A stretch of 64,000 bases of DNA, taken from contig JALSHE010000108.1 of NCBI GenBank assembly GCA_026982415.1, positions 1 through 64,000 of the forward strand. Direction: 5' to 3'. This DNA is from Robiginitomaculum sp. (GTDB lineage Bacteria; Pseudomonadota; Alphaproteobacteria; Caulobacterales; Maricaulaceae). The notes below the pieces were generated by a model. The model worked only from the letters and a program-made list of their open reading frames with translations. It did no database searches and was not told where the DNA came from. The position numbers and the translations under genes were made by a program. This document shows, in pieces, positions 1-10,212 of the stretch; the first letter of the stretch is position 1, and each line of letters opens with the position of its first letter.

Positions 1-345
1 AACAAAGCCGCGCCGCCCATCTCAAGCTTTGGGGTGTGGATATTCAAGATAGGAATATAAGCAGAATGCCGCGTAGCAATCGCGCCATGAAACCCATCTG
101 TTTCACCCCCGATGAATTGACGCCCGAGGCGGTGGGCGCGATGCAAGACGCAGAAAAATCACCTGCGAAAACATCTAAAAAATTGGGCGCAACATTGATA
201 TATCCGCCTCCCGAAAACGGGTGTGAAAAGACGAAAAATTTTGATGACATTTTCATTCGGGAACCTCCGTAAACGTCACCCAAAACAAACACACTTTCGG
301 CGGCTCGTCGTAAAATTTCGAGCCGGGCAACGTCACCTGCTGCTG

Positions 346-1158
346 TCAAGGTGTCTTATTATCCCCCCGAAAGCCTTTGGCGACCAAATACATCTCCGGG
401 CTACCGTCTCTGGAGGCTTTTGGCTTGGCATGGCGTACCGTATCGAATTTCTCGTTGAGCATGTTGAGCAGGTTTAGCTCTGCCCCGCCTTGGAATACCT
501 TGGAGATAAATGCACCGCCGGGTTTTAGGACTTGCACGGCGAAATCGGCTGCGGCCTCTACCAAGGCTACCGTGCGTAAATGGTCAGTTTGGCGGTGACC
601 TGTCGTGTTGGCCGCGAGGTCGGACATGACCAAATCGGGGTGCATCATACCGTGGTCACCTGCGAGCATTTTCATCAATACGTTCGGCGCGTTTTCGTCC
701 ATGAAGTCCATCTCGATAATCTCTGCACCCGGGAATGATTCCACTGGCAGGATGTCAATACCAATAAGTCGCGACGGTTTTGCCTTGAGCGCGATTTGCG
801 TCCAACTGCCGGGCGCTGCGCCCAAATCGACAATTACCGCGCCCTTTTTAAGCAAGCCAAATTTCTCGTCCAGCTCTATCAACTTAAAGGCGGCACGGCT
901 CCGATAGCCAAGCGCCCTCGCCTTCTTGACATAGGGGTCATTGAGTTGGCGACGCAACCACAGCGTTGATGATATTTTGCGACCGCGCGCGGTTTTCACC
1001 CGCTCGTCCATCATCCGCATATCAGCTTCACCAGCTTGTTTCTCTGGTTTTTTCCAGGTTCGGGCCGGCTGCTTGGACACACCACCGCTCATTTTTTGCC
1101 CTGCAAAACCACGTTTTTTTTGTCCGGTTTTTTTAGGCGGTTTATTTTTGGGCATCAC
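346..1158 (-). CDS. rlmE: 23S rRNA (uridine-2'-O-)-methyltransferase RlmE (FtsJ/RrmJ)
   Basis: Translation has RrmJ motifs: [78 protein letters not shown]. Confidence 0.93.
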   Translation of the reverse strand: MMPKNKPPKKTGQKKRGFAGQKMSGGVSKQPARTWKKPEKQAGEADMRMMDERVKTARGRKISSTLWLRRQLNDPYVKKARALGYRSRAAFKLIELDEKFGLLKKGAVIVDLGAAPGSWTQIALKAKPSRLIGIDILPVESFPGAEIIEMDFMDENAPNVLMKMLAGDHGMMHPDLVMSDLAANTTGHRQTDHLRTVALVEAAADFAVQVLKPGGAFISKVFQGGAELNLLNMLNEKFDTVRHAKPKASRDGSPEMYLVAKGFRGDNKTP

Positions 1159-2329
1159 TTTTACCTTTATGTGGGTTTTGCCTTATATTTTGGACTTTCC
1201 CATTTGGACTAATCTGCGTTTTGTTCATCAGGCCCATCAACATACCCTCGCGCAAACCACGGTCTGCGACACGGATTTTCTGAGAGGGCCAGAGTTCGGA
1301 TACCACATCAAGAATGGCACATCCCGCAACTATCATAGTTGCTCGGTCATCACCGATACACGGTACTTGCTGCCGCTGGGCATAGGGCATGGCCGCTAGG
1401 TCACGGGCGGTCTCGATTATCGCCGGGCCATCAACCCAAATTCCGTCAATTTTATCGCGCTGATAAAAAGGCAGACCCATCAGCACACTGGTCAGGCTGG
1501 TCACGGTTCCCGATGTGCCGACCATATGACCATTGCCGTCTTTAAACGTATTGGTGAATTGCTTATCGCGGTTTTGCTTCTTAATCTCCGCCAACACATG
1601 CGCTTTCATAGCGGCGTACCACCCTGCCCTATCCTTATGATCTTCGGGGTAAATCTCACTAAGATTAACTACGCCAATCGGCAAAGATACCCAGGCAGAA
1701 ATCGGGGGTCTATGTAAACGGGTCGGCGCTGTATCCGAGCGCATTTTGCGAACATCAACCCATGAAAGCTCGGTAGAGCCGCCGCCTATGTCGATGACCA
1801 AAGCTATGTCTTTGCTCATATCAATTATGTTGAGAACCCCCATAACCGAAAGCCGGGCTTCGACCCGAGGCGAAATAGTTTCAAAGCTTAGCCCGGTTTC
1901 TTGCTTGACCCGTACCAGAAACTCTTCGCCGTTATCCGCCGCCCGACAGGCTTGTGTGGCGATACAGCGCCAACGGGAAACGGATCTCCGTTTCATTTTC
2001 TCGGCGCAAATTGCAATAGCATCAATCGCCATATCCATACTGTCGTCAGATAATTTCCCCGTACTGGCCATGCCTGCACCGAGGCGCACTACTTTGGAAA
2101 AGCTGTCAACAACTTTGAAACCGTCCGGCATGGAGCGAGCGACCAGCAAACGACAATTATTGGTACCGAGATCTATTGCACCATAATATTGTGGTTTGCG
2201 CCGCCGCTTACGGCGCGAGCGTTTAGCTTGCGCCCTATCAGGGTGCTTCTTATCGCGACTCTGGTTCGCCGACGGCGTGCTTGGCACGTCGTTTGGTTCC
2301 GTAGAGCCGGACTCTAATTCTTCCGGCAT
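1142..2329 (-). CDS. Ppx/GppA family exopolyphosphatase / pppGpp phosphohydrolase
   Basis: [41 protein letters not shown] motifs; overlaps rlmE by a few bases. Confidence 0.9.
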   Translation of the reverse strand: MPEELESGSTEPNDVPSTPSANQSRDKKHPDRAQAKRSRRKRRRKPQYYGAIDLGTNNCRLLVARSMPDGFKVVDSFSKVVRLGAGMASTGKLSDDSMDMAIDAIAICAEKMKRRSVSRWRCIATQACRAADNGEEFLVRVKQETGLSFETISPRVEARLSVMGVLNIIDMSKDIALVIDIGGGSTELSWVDVRKMRSDTAPTRLHRPPISAWVSLPIGVVNLSEIYPEDHKDRAGWYAAMKAHVLAEIKKQNRDKQFTNTFKDGNGHMVGTSGTVTSLTSVLMGLPFYQRDKIDGIWVDGPAIIETARDLAAMPYAQRQQVPCIGDDRATMIVAGCAILDVVSELWPSQKIRVADRGLREGMLMGLMNKTQISPNGKVQNIRQNPHKGKSDAQK

Positions 2330-2451
2330 AACTCACTTCAACTTTCTGGCTGGTCGCAAATACTGCGCACGCATCGCCTATTCCCCTACAGGTTAGACAC
2401 ACATGGCTAAAAAATGAAGCTTTATTTTAGGTTTATTTACGCTGCCTAGAT

Positions 2452-2880
2452 TTACTGCGCGGCATATCCTGTCAAAGCGGGGCGAATTTTCTCAACATCC
2501 ATACCAGCATTGGTCGCGGCATCAATTACAGCGTCAACGCCCATTTCCTTGACATTGGCAAAACACCAAAGAATAGTCGAGCGCATTCCGCTAGCACAAT
2601 GGGCTAATATCGGCCCCTCGGCTTTTGAGAAAACTTCGGCCATTGCTGCGATAAGTTCCGGCGTAATTTGCCCTGGTTGCATGGGCAAATGCACGTATTC
2701 AAGACCTGCTTCGCGGGCCAATTTCTCAATGTCACCTGCAAATGGCTGGCCAGGTTTTTCCATATCCGGGCGATTGTTGATGATGGTTGTAAAGCCTTGT
2801 TCTTTAATGAAATCAAGCTGTTCCGGGAATATCTGCATACAAACAGATATGTTATCAGAGAGTTTGTTAATTTGTGTCAT
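2452..2880 (-). CDS. TIGR01244/DUF442 family rhodanese/phosphatase-like sulfur transferase (Blh N-terminal-like)
   Basis: 142 aa; HCASGMRS active-site loop, FTTIINNRPDMEKPGQP motif typical of DUF442. Confidence 0.8.
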   Translation of the reverse strand: MTQINKLSDNISVCMQIFPEQLDFIKEQGFTTIINNRPDMEKPGQPFAGDIEKLAREAGLEYVHLPMQPGQITPELIAAMAEVFSKAEGPILAHCASGMRSTILWCFANVKEMGVDAVIDAATNAGMDVEKIRPALTGYAAQ

Positions 2881-2893
2881 AGCTTTGGCTCCA

Positions 2894-2923
2894 CCTATAT
2901 ATTAGTTACCGCTAATATATAGG
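2894..2923. promoter_or_regulatory. Perfect 12-bp-arm inverted repeat CCTATATATTAG-ttaccg-CTAATATATAGG upstream of the DUF442 gene (candidate operator)
   Basis: Direct reading; starts 14 bp upstream of the start codon of the minus-strand gene 2452..2880. Confidence 0.6.
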
Positions 2924-2970
2924 GAGTATTTTTGAATTGCCAAGCAGATTTTGTGTTACAGAAGCTTCGG

Positions 2971-4827
2971 TTACCAGCCAAGCGCCTTAGCGCCCCAAAA
3001 TGTAAGCCCCGCCGCAAGATAAGCCAGCCCAAACAAATAACCAAACATAATCAACGGCCATTTCCAACTATTGGTTTCCTTGCGGGTTATGGCAAGGGTC
3101 GACAGGCATTGCGGCGCAAATATAAACCAAGCCAGGAATGCCAGTCCCATTGGTAAGGTCCAATCCATTGCAATCGCAGACTGGATAGCTGCTGCGCTTT
3201 CGCCAGCGCTTTCTATACCGTAGGTAATCTCTAATGACGACACCGCGATTTCTCGCGCAGCCATGGCCGGAATAAGCGCAATTATCATTTCCAGATTAAA
3301 TCCAATCGGTGCAAATATTGGCTCCAGCACACGACCAATCATCCCGGCGAAACTATTGCGAATCACACCGTCATTATTTGGATAAGTTGAAAGGAACCAG
3401 ATGATAATCGACGCTGGCAGGATGATCCGCCCTGCCCGCTTAATGAAGATCATTGCCCGTTGCCAAAGCCCTAATAGATAGCCTTTCAGAGACGGTATTT
3501 TATAGCTGGGCATTTCGAGAAGTAAGGTTGGTTTTCCGCCCTTTAGCAATGTTTTCTTGAGGACGAACGATGCCAAAAATGCAAATATAACCCCAATAAT
3601 AACTAGGCCAAACATAGTCAGCCCCTGCACATTAAATATGCCGAGTTTCGCGCTTGGGATGAAGGCGCCGACGAGCAAGAAATATACGGGCCAACGGGCT
3701 GAACAAGTCATTAAAGGCGCGATCATTATTGTGGTCAATCTATCGCGTTCATTCTCGATAGACCGCGCCGCCATTATGCCGGGAATGGCGCAAGCAAAGC
3801 TGGACAATAACGGAATAAAGGCACGACCATTTAGCCCAACCTTTGCCATCAAGCTGTCTATTAAGAACGCGGCTCGGGTCATATACCCTGAACTTTCCAG
3901 CGCCAAAATAAACATAAATAAAATAATGATTTGCGGCAGAAACACGATAACTGCGCCAACGCCGTCTATGACACCACTAACCAGCAAAGACTTGAACCAA
4001 CCATCTGCAAGGAATGAACCAACAAGCGTCCCTACACCACTTGTCAAACCTTCCAGCAAACTAATAAACGGTGCTGACCACGCATAAACGGCTTGGAACA
4101 TCACAAACATAATTAACAATAAAAGAATTGGCCCAAAAACTGGATGCAAAACCACATTGTCTATCTTGGTCGTAATGCTTTGAGCCTTGGGAGACGTCAC
4201 ATAAGCGCGGGTAATAACGCGAGCCTTGCGTTGTAAATCTTTTAAACTGTCACCGTCAGATTTGGGAGCACTGGCACTGCCCGCAATAATCTCTTGCCCC
4301 CAATCCTCCAGCTTATCGACCAGAGCCTGACGTCCGGCAGTGCGTACAGCAACACTGGTAATTACGGGCACACCGATTTCTTGCTCCAGTTTGTGCAGAT
4401 CAATATCCACACCATCGCGCGCAGCCATATCCATCATATTGAGGACAACGATCATCGGCAATCCGTAATTTTTGGCTTGTAAAACATTATGCAAATGAGT
4501 GCGAATTTGCGCCGCGTCCATGACCACGATCAAAGCCTCTGGCGCCCGTTCACCCTCAAGCCGCCCGTGGATTGCATCAAGCGTTACCCGCTCATCTGCA
4601 CTATGGCCGCAATCGCCGTAGATACCCGGCAAGTCCATGAGCCGAATGTTTTGTCCGGACTTGGTTTCGAAATTCCCCACGGCGTATTCAACGGTCACAC
4701 CTGGATAATTAGCTATTTTCGCCCGCCCGCCCGTAAGCGCATTAAATAAAGATGATTTACCACAATTGGGCGCGCCCAAAAGCGCGATAGTGATCGGGGG
4801 TTTATGCTCTGTCTCACGGGTTGTCAT
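2971..4827 (-). CDS. feoB: Ferrous iron transport protein B (FeoB)
   Basis: N-terminal G domain GAPNCGKSSLFNALTG, DLPGIYG, NMMD; membrane domain with Gate motifs; 618 aa. Confidence 0.96.
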   Translation of the reverse strand: MTTRETEHKPPITIALLGAPNCGKSSLFNALTGGRAKIANYPGVTVEYAVGNFETKSGQNIRLMDLPGIYGDCGHSADERVTLDAIHGRLEGERAPEALIVVMDAAQIRTHLHNVLQAKNYGLPMIVVLNMMDMAARDGVDIDLHKLEQEIGVPVITSVAVRTAGRQALVDKLEDWGQEIIAGSASAPKSDGDSLKDLQRKARVITRAYVTSPKAQSITTKIDNVVLHPVFGPILLLLIMFVMFQAVYAWSAPFISLLEGLTSGVGTLVGSFLADGWFKSLLVSGVIDGVGAVIVFLPQIIILFMFILALESSGYMTRAAFLIDSLMAKVGLNGRAFIPLLSSFACAIPGIMAARSIENERDRLTTIMIAPLMTCSARWPVYFLLVGAFIPSAKLGIFNVQGLTMFGLVIIGVIFAFLASFVLKKTLLKGGKPTLLLEMPSYKIPSLKGYLLGLWQRAMIFIKRAGRIILPASIIIWFLSTYPNNDGVIRNSFAGMIGRVLEPIFAPIGFNLEMIIALIPAMAAREIAVSSLEITYGIESAGESAAAIQSAIAMDWTLPMGLAFLAWFIFAPQCLSTLAITRKETNSWKWPLIMFGYLFGLAYLAAGLTFWGAKALGW

Positions 4828-5198
4828 TTGCTAGTCGACCCACACGCCCCGCAGCACGGCTTCTCGGTACTTGTTGGTAAGCCGTGAATATCGCAAACCT
4901 CTAAGTTTGTGCTACCTGTTTCAACCCCAACATCACGATGTAAATCTGCCGGGATTACCCTTATCATTTTGGCCTCATTGGGACGCATGGCAATTGCTGT
5001 TCCGTGTAATTTAACATTCAGGGGTGATCGCCCAAATAATCCAACATGTAATATCTCTACAAGATCCCCCTCTGCAAAGCCGATCTCCCGCAAACGTATC
5101 TGCTCATGTTCGGATGCAGAACCAAATCCGCAAATACGGGCTGGTCTGTGTTTGTCGAGCTTAAAAAGTGTTGTCTCTATGTGATTTGTCTCTGTCAT
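4824..5198 (-). CDS. feoA: FeoA family protein with Cys-rich C-terminal tail
   Basis: FeoA SH3-like domain (RLREIGFAEGDLVEILHVGLFGRSPLNVKLHGTAIAMRPNEAKMI); overlaps the feoB start by 4 bp; tail CDIHGLPTSTEKPCCGACG. Confidence 0.88.
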   Translation of the reverse strand: MTETNHIETTLFKLDKHRPARICGFGSASEHEQIRLREIGFAEGDLVEILHVGLFGRSPLNVKLHGTAIAMRPNEAKMIRVIPADLHRDVGVETGSTNLEVCDIHGLPTSTEKPCCGACGSTSK

Positions 5199-5210
5199 TC
5201 ACGCTGTATA

Positions 5211-5225
5211 TGCGAACTATTCGCA
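5211..5225. promoter_or_regulatory. Inverted repeat TGCGAA-cta-TTCGCA upstream of feoAB (candidate iron-responsive operator)
   Basis: Direct reading; centred about 20 bp upstream of the feoA start. Confidence 0.4.
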
Positions 5226-5397
5226 ATTGCAAACAAGTATTTCGGGATAAAATGTCGCACTGCAAATTTTTAATTAAAAAAATTGAAAAGAAGCGCCCAC
5301 AACTACATTTTCGCATAGACACGCGAAATAACGTCCCTTATAAACCCGCTTCGTTGGGTCGTTGATTTTCGACAAATCCGATACAAAGCAAAAGCAA

Positions 5398-5473
5398 GGC
5401 CGCATAGCTCAGTTGGTAGAGCAACGGATTGAAAATCCGTGTGTCCCTGGTTCAAATCCAGGTGCGGCCACCA
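5398..5473 (+). tRNA. tRNA-Phe (anticodon GAA), CCA encoded
   Basis: GGCCGCA...TGCGGCC acceptor stem (7/7), AGCTCAGTTGGTAGAGC D arm, ACGGA-TTGAAAA-TCCGT anticodon arm, CCTGG-TTCAAAT-CCAGG T arm, ACCA end. Confidence 0.97.
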
Positions 5474-5648
5474 CTTTTCCTCAATTAAATCAAGTATTTA
5501 AGCCCTAAGTGGAGAGTGCTCTTGTACATTATTCGATGAATTCTTGCAAAACCACATGAAAAGTCACAAAATTTAGTCACAAAAAACTTTCAGCAATTGC
5601 TAACAATCAGTGACGATCTAACGGGTAAGCTATACGGGGGCATCACGT

Positions 5649-7982
5649 ATGATTAATTCTTCACTACAGCCTAGCTTTTGCAGGCGATCTTTCTTAAAGA
5701 AAAGGATGAAAAAATTTTATCCGCGTTATTTTTTCGCCCTATTTGTTTTGTTTACGCTTATTTTGGCGGGGCTTTCGTCTTTAACGCATGGCCCCAAGCC
5801 TAGAAGTGCAGATATTCCGCTCGATCAATTCTCAAGTGAGCGGGCATTTGTGCATTTGGCGGATTTGATAGGTGACGACCGCCCCCATGCTAGCGCCTCT
5901 GTTAAGAATAAAGAAAATTTGGACATTATAGTCAATAAATTCAGAGCATTAGGATTTTCACCGGAAGTGCAAAAAACACTTTCTTGCACATTACATTATC
6001 CGGGATGCACACAAGTTCAGAATTTTATTGCGGTGCTCGAAGGGTCCGGCTCCGGGGGTGCTATTATGTTAACCACACATTATGACAGTGTCCCAGCTGG
6101 CCCTGGTGCAGGTGATGCGGGGGCTGGTGTTGTGGCTTTAATTGAAATTGCGCGGATACTCAAAGCCGAATCGGCAGCAGAAAATGATGTGATATTTCTC
6201 ATAACCGACGGCGAGGAAGGCGGACTGCGCGGCGCACAGGCCTTTGCCAGTGAACATCCTCTCATGAAAAACGTGAAATTGATGATCAATCTGGAATCGC
6301 GCGGCGCGTCCGGCCCCAGTGCAATGTTCGAGACAAGCGATGGCAACCGCACTTTGATTAAACACTATGCCAAAGCTACCAAACGACCTGCGGCCAATTC
6401 CCTATCATTTGAAATCTATAAACGCCTGCCCAATGATACGGATTATTCTATATATAAGCCCATGGGTGTAGCGGGTTTGAATTATGCTTTTACAGGTGAT
6501 GTGGCTTTATATCATTCGGCCCGTGACGACCTTGAACATTTAGACCAAGCCAGTTTGCAACATCACGGGAATAATGCGCTGGGTGCAGTACGAGCGTTTC
6601 GGGATATAGATTTAACCACACTCCACAGCGACGCCAATGCTACCTATTTTGATGTGTTTGGGCGGTTTTTACTCAATTGGTCGTCTGATTTGAATATTCC
6701 TTTGGCATTATTGGCTTTATTGGTTTTAGCCTTTACCACATTCAAGGCGCGTCTAACATGGCGCGCGGGCATATCTTCAACTGGCTTAGCGCTAAGCGTG
6801 ATATTACTAACGCCAGCACTCGGCTGGTTATTATCTTTCCCGCTTGGGCGTTGGCCACAATTGTTCTATCTCGACCATCCTTATCCGTGGTTTGGCCGCT
6901 TGGCATTATTGTTCGCCGCCGGCCTTGCCTCTTGGGCTGTGGTCAAATTTTTTGGGCGACGCAAAGCAATCAGCTACAACGCCCTCATCAGTACAGTAGG
7001 TATTCTTTTTGCCGTCCTAGCTTTGGTGGTCGCTATAATCATGCCGGGCGCCTCCTATATATTCCTCGTACCTGCTTTGGCTATGACTATTGGCGTCATA
7101 GTGGATATATCACGCAAACATGAGCGCTATATATGGGCAGCGCATCTGGGGCTTTTAGCGGCTTGTTATATGGCATTTTATCATTTCATCGCCATCGAAG
7201 TCATCCTCCATTATAAACTGTCTCACTTCAGGGTATTACCACTTATCCTTATGGGATTGGCTTTGCTACCGATATTATATCGCGCCCACGTGAATGCGCG
7301 GCAAACTTATAAATTTCTTGGCGCAGGTTTGATAAGTATTGTAGTGGCGACAGCTATTATCAGCATTTTCCTACCCGGATTTAACGAAACCCATCCGCGC
7401 GGGCAAAACCTTGTTTATATCCAAAACAATGCGAATAGCAGTGCGCAATGGGTTTCCGAAACCGCAGGCGGGCAAGACCTTGAATTTCTCAAGGCGGCAG
7501 GGTTTGAGAATGAAGATAAAATCAAACCCTTTTACAAACTAACGGGCGGCCATAGTGTTAGCAAGCCGACCAATAATCTGAACATACCCGCTGCCGAGTA
7601 TGAAGTGCTATCGAACAAAATCGGTTCAGACGGGTTACGCAATGTAGTTTTAGAAGTTACCTCCAGCAATCAAGGTTATGAACTCACTCTTGCCTTCTTG
7701 GAAAATAGTGTACCCGACACGATTACGGTGAACGGAAAATTGGCGGCTGATTACCGCAATAAACCCTATTGGCGCCCCTTTAATCTACGCGGTCCTGGCG
7801 CAACAACTTACAAGATAGAGCTAACTGGTGCCGCAGAAACGTTTAAAGAAATGGCGATAGCTGACACATTTAGTCTACCCCATGACCAGCTTCAAGGTAT
7901 GGCAGAACTTAGGCCTAATGATAGCGACCAATTACACGGCGGTGACCGGGCGCATATTGTCACACAGATTGATTTTCAATGA
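5649..7982 (+). CDS. M28 family metallopeptidase with C-terminal multi-pass membrane domain
   Basis: LTTHYDSVPAGPGAGDAGAGVVALIEIARIL, FLITDGEEGGLRGAQAF, HSARDDLEHLD zinc-peptidase motifs; multiple TM segments after ~aa 340. Start could be the later ATG at 5706. Confidence 0.85.
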   Translation: MINSSLQPSFCRRSFLKKRMKKFYPRYFFALFVLFTLILAGLSSLTHGPKPRSADIPLDQFSSERAFVHLADLIGDDRPHASASVKNKENLDIIVNKFRALGFSPEVQKTLSCTLHYPGCTQVQNFIAVLEGSGSGGAIMLTTHYDSVPAGPGAGDAGAGVVALIEIARILKAESAAENDVIFLITDGEEGGLRGAQAFASEHPLMKNVKLMINLESRGASGPSAMFETSDGNRTLIKHYAKATKRPAANSLSFEIYKRLPNDTDYSIYKPMGVAGLNYAFTGDVALYHSARDDLEHLDQASLQHHGNNALGAVRAFRDIDLTTLHSDANATYFDVFGRFLLNWSSDLNIPLALLALLVLAFTTFKARLTWRAGISSTGLALSVILLTPALGWLLSFPLGRWPQLFYLDHPYPWFGRLALLFAAGLASWAVVKFFGRRKAISYNALISTVGILFAVLALVVAIIMPGASYIFLVPALAMTIGVIVDISRKHERYIWAAHLGLLAACYMAFYHFIAIEVILHYKLSHFRVLPLILMGLALLPILYRAHVNARQTYKFLGAGLISIVVATAIISIFLPGFNETHPRGQNLVYIQNNANSSAQWVSETAGGQDLEFLKAAGFENEDKIKPFYKLTGGHSVSKPTNNLNIPAAEYEVLSNKIGSDGLRNVVLEVTSSNQGYELTLAFLENSVPDTITVNGKLAADYRNKPYWRPFNLRGPGATTYKIELTGAAETFKEMAIADTFSLPHDQLQGMAELRPNDSDQLHGGDRAHIVTQIDFQ

Positions 7983-8046
7983 AAATCCACTCGCATTCTT
8001 CTGACAATCGGTTATAACGAGCCAAATTCAATTAGGAGAGCATTTC

Positions 8047-10212
8047 ATGCGTAAATTATCTAAACTGACCCTAACCACTGCTATCGCCGCCGTTCTGGCA
8101 CTCGGCGTCACTGCTTGCGGCGAGAAAACCCCCAAACAAACGGAAAGCCAAATGCTGATACAAGAAGTCGTAACCGGAAATGTACTCTTAGACGAGTGGA
8201 CTGGCCCATACGGCGGTGTGCCGCCTTGGGATAAGGCTGATGTCAGCACGATGAGCGCATCCTTAAACACTGCCTTTGATATGGCGCGGGCCGAAATCAC
8301 CAAGATTGCCGGTAACAAAGTCAAACCGAATTTTGACAACACGATTGTTGCTATGGAAAAATCCGGTGCAGCACTTAGCCGTGTCGCCACAGTGTTTTTT
8401 GTCCATGCGAGCAATCTTAACAAAGGCGAAATCCCGAACATTCTCAAAGAAATGTCGCCGAAATTCTCTGAGCTTAACGACGAGATCAACCAGAACCCTA
8501 CCCTATTTGCTCGCGTTGAATTTGTCTATGATAACATGGACAATTTGAACACTGAGCAAAAACGCTTAGTCGATAATTATTATCAAGGCTTTGTCCGCCA
8601 AGGCGCGACCTTGAACGACGAAGACAAAGCTACAATGAGTAAGATTAACTCGCGTCTAGCCACACTAACCAACCAATTTGGCCAAAACGTGTTGCACGAC
8701 GAGGAAGGCTATGTGACATTTATTGAAGACGAAGCCGGGTTGGCAGGGTTGCCAGATTGGCTCAAAACTTCCATGGCCTCCGCCGCTAAAAACAACGACA
8801 AAGAGGGCCAATGGGCCATTACCAATACCCGCTCCTCAATGGATCCATTCCTGACTTATTCCGACAACCGTGCCATGCGCGAAAAGGTCTGGAACACATA
8901 TTATAACCGGGGGGATAATGGGGACGAGTGGGATAATAACGCAATTATCACAGAAATCCTACAGCTCCGCGACCAGCGTGCCAAATTGCTCGGCTTCAAA
9001 ACCCATGCCCATTGGAAGCTGGAAAACCAGATGGCGCGTACACCTGAGAATGCCATTGCATTGATGGAGAAAGTTTGGCCACACGCCATAGGTCGTGCCA
9101 AAGAAGAAGTCGCCGAAATGCAAGCCATTGCCGATGCGGAAGGCGTATTTATCAAAATCGCGCCGTGGGATTACCGCTATTACGCTGAGAAAGTCCGCAA
9201 GGATAAATACGACCTCGACCTCAATGAGGTGAAGCCTTATCTGCAAATGGAGAAACTCCGCGAAGGTATGATGTGGTCTGCGGGTGAATTATATGGCTTC
9301 CAATTTGAACAAATTACCGATGTTCCCGTATTCCACGAAGATGTCCGGGTTTGGGAAGTTAAAAACGCCGAAGGCGGGCATGTTGGCCTGTGGTATTTTG
9401 ACCCCTATGCCCGCAAAGGCAAACGCTCTGGTGCTTGGATGAATGCTTACCGCACCCAGCAAAAACTAGACGGAAAACCGACCACAGTTATCGTCTCCAA
9501 CAACTCCAACTTCGTCAAAGGCGAGGCTGGTAAGCCGGTGCTAATCTCTTGGGACGACGCAAACACCATGTTCCACGAATTTGGCCACGCCATTCACGGG
9601 CTGAATTCAAATGTCACCTACCCGACTCTTTCGGGCACATCGGTTTCGCGGGATTATGTAGAATTCCCGTCGCAGCTTTACGAGCGCTGGATGACGACGC
9701 CTGAAGTCCTGAACAAATATGCCGTACATTACGAAACGGGGGAGCCAATCCCGGCAGAACTTCTCGCGAAGATCGAAAAAGCGTCCACTTTCCGCCAAGG
9801 GTTTGACACCACAGAATATCTGGCATCTGCCCTCATTGACATGAAATTACATATGGCAGGCGGCGACCCGATTGATCCAGATAAGTTCGAGCGCGAAACC
9901 CTTGAAGCTTTGGGCATGCCGAGCGAAATCGTCATGCGTCACCGCACACCCCATTTCAACCACATCTTCTCGGGCGGTTATCATGCGGGGTATTATTCAT
10001 ATCTGTGGGCGGACACCCTCACCGCCGATGCGGCAGAAGCTTTTACCGAGGCCGGTGGGTTTTATGATAAAGACGTAGCAAAATCCCTGCATGACAACAT
10101 CATGTCTGTGGGCAACACAATAGATCCGGCGGACGGGTTTAGGGCTTTTCGTGGCCGCGATGTAGAGGTCGAAGCCCTGATGCGGGATCGCGGCTTTGCC
10201 AAGCCTAAATAA
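8047..10212 (+). CDS. M3 family peptidase (peptidyl-dipeptidase/oligopeptidase-like), lipoprotein
   Basis: Lipoprotein signal (LALGVTACGEK); HEFGHAIHGL zinc motif; overall M3/M2-like architecture. Confidence 0.85.
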   Translation: MRKLSKLTLTTAIAAVLALGVTACGEKTPKQTESQMLIQEVVTGNVLLDEWTGPYGGVPPWDKADVSTMSASLNTAFDMARAEITKIAGNKVKPNFDNTIVAMEKSGAALSRVATVFFVHASNLNKGEIPNILKEMSPKFSELNDEINQNPTLFARVEFVYDNMDNLNTEQKRLVDNYYQGFVRQGATLNDEDKATMSKINSRLATLTNQFGQNVLHDEEGYVTFIEDEAGLAGLPDWLKTSMASAAKNNDKEGQWAITNTRSSMDPFLTYSDNRAMREKVWNTYYNRGDNGDEWDNNAIITEILQLRDQRAKLLGFKTHAHWKLENQMARTPENAIALMEKVWPHAIGRAKEEVAEMQAIADAEGVFIKIAPWDYRYYAEKVRKDKYDLDLNEVKPYLQMEKLREGMMWSAGELYGFQFEQITDVPVFHEDVRVWEVKNAEGGHVGLWYFDPYARKGKRSGAWMNAYRTQQKLDGKPTTVIVSNNSNFVKGEAGKPVLISWDDANTMFHEFGHAIHGLNSNVTYPTLSGTSVSRDYVEFPSQLYERWMTTPEVLNKYAVHYETGEPIPAELLAKIEKASTFRQGFDTTEYLASALIDMKLHMAGGDPIDPDKFERETLEALGMPSEIVMRHRTPHFNHIFSGGYHAGYYSYLWADTLTADAAEAFTEAGGFYDKDVAKSLHDNIMSVGNTIDPADGFRAFRGRDVEVEALMRDRGFAKPK

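Noticed and set aside
36-272. 78-aa plus-strand ORF at the window start (frame open from base 3) and the overlapping 101-aa minus ORF 44..349
   Set aside because: Neither has a recognisable domain; the plus frame could be the 3' end of a gene starting outside the window, but this cannot be decided from the sequence here.
3557-4087. Long antisense ORFs inside feoB and many other overlapping ORFs in the six-frame track (for example 42145..42618, 57993-58743 minus)
   Set aside because: They lie antisense to strongly recognisable conserved genes and have no domain signal; treated as spurious.
5540-5600. GTCACAAAAtttAGTCACAAAAA direct repeat downstream of tRNA-Phe, possible att-like scar
   Set aside because: No integrase gene and no repeat of the tRNA 3' end nearby; more likely ordinary AT-rich intergenic sequence.
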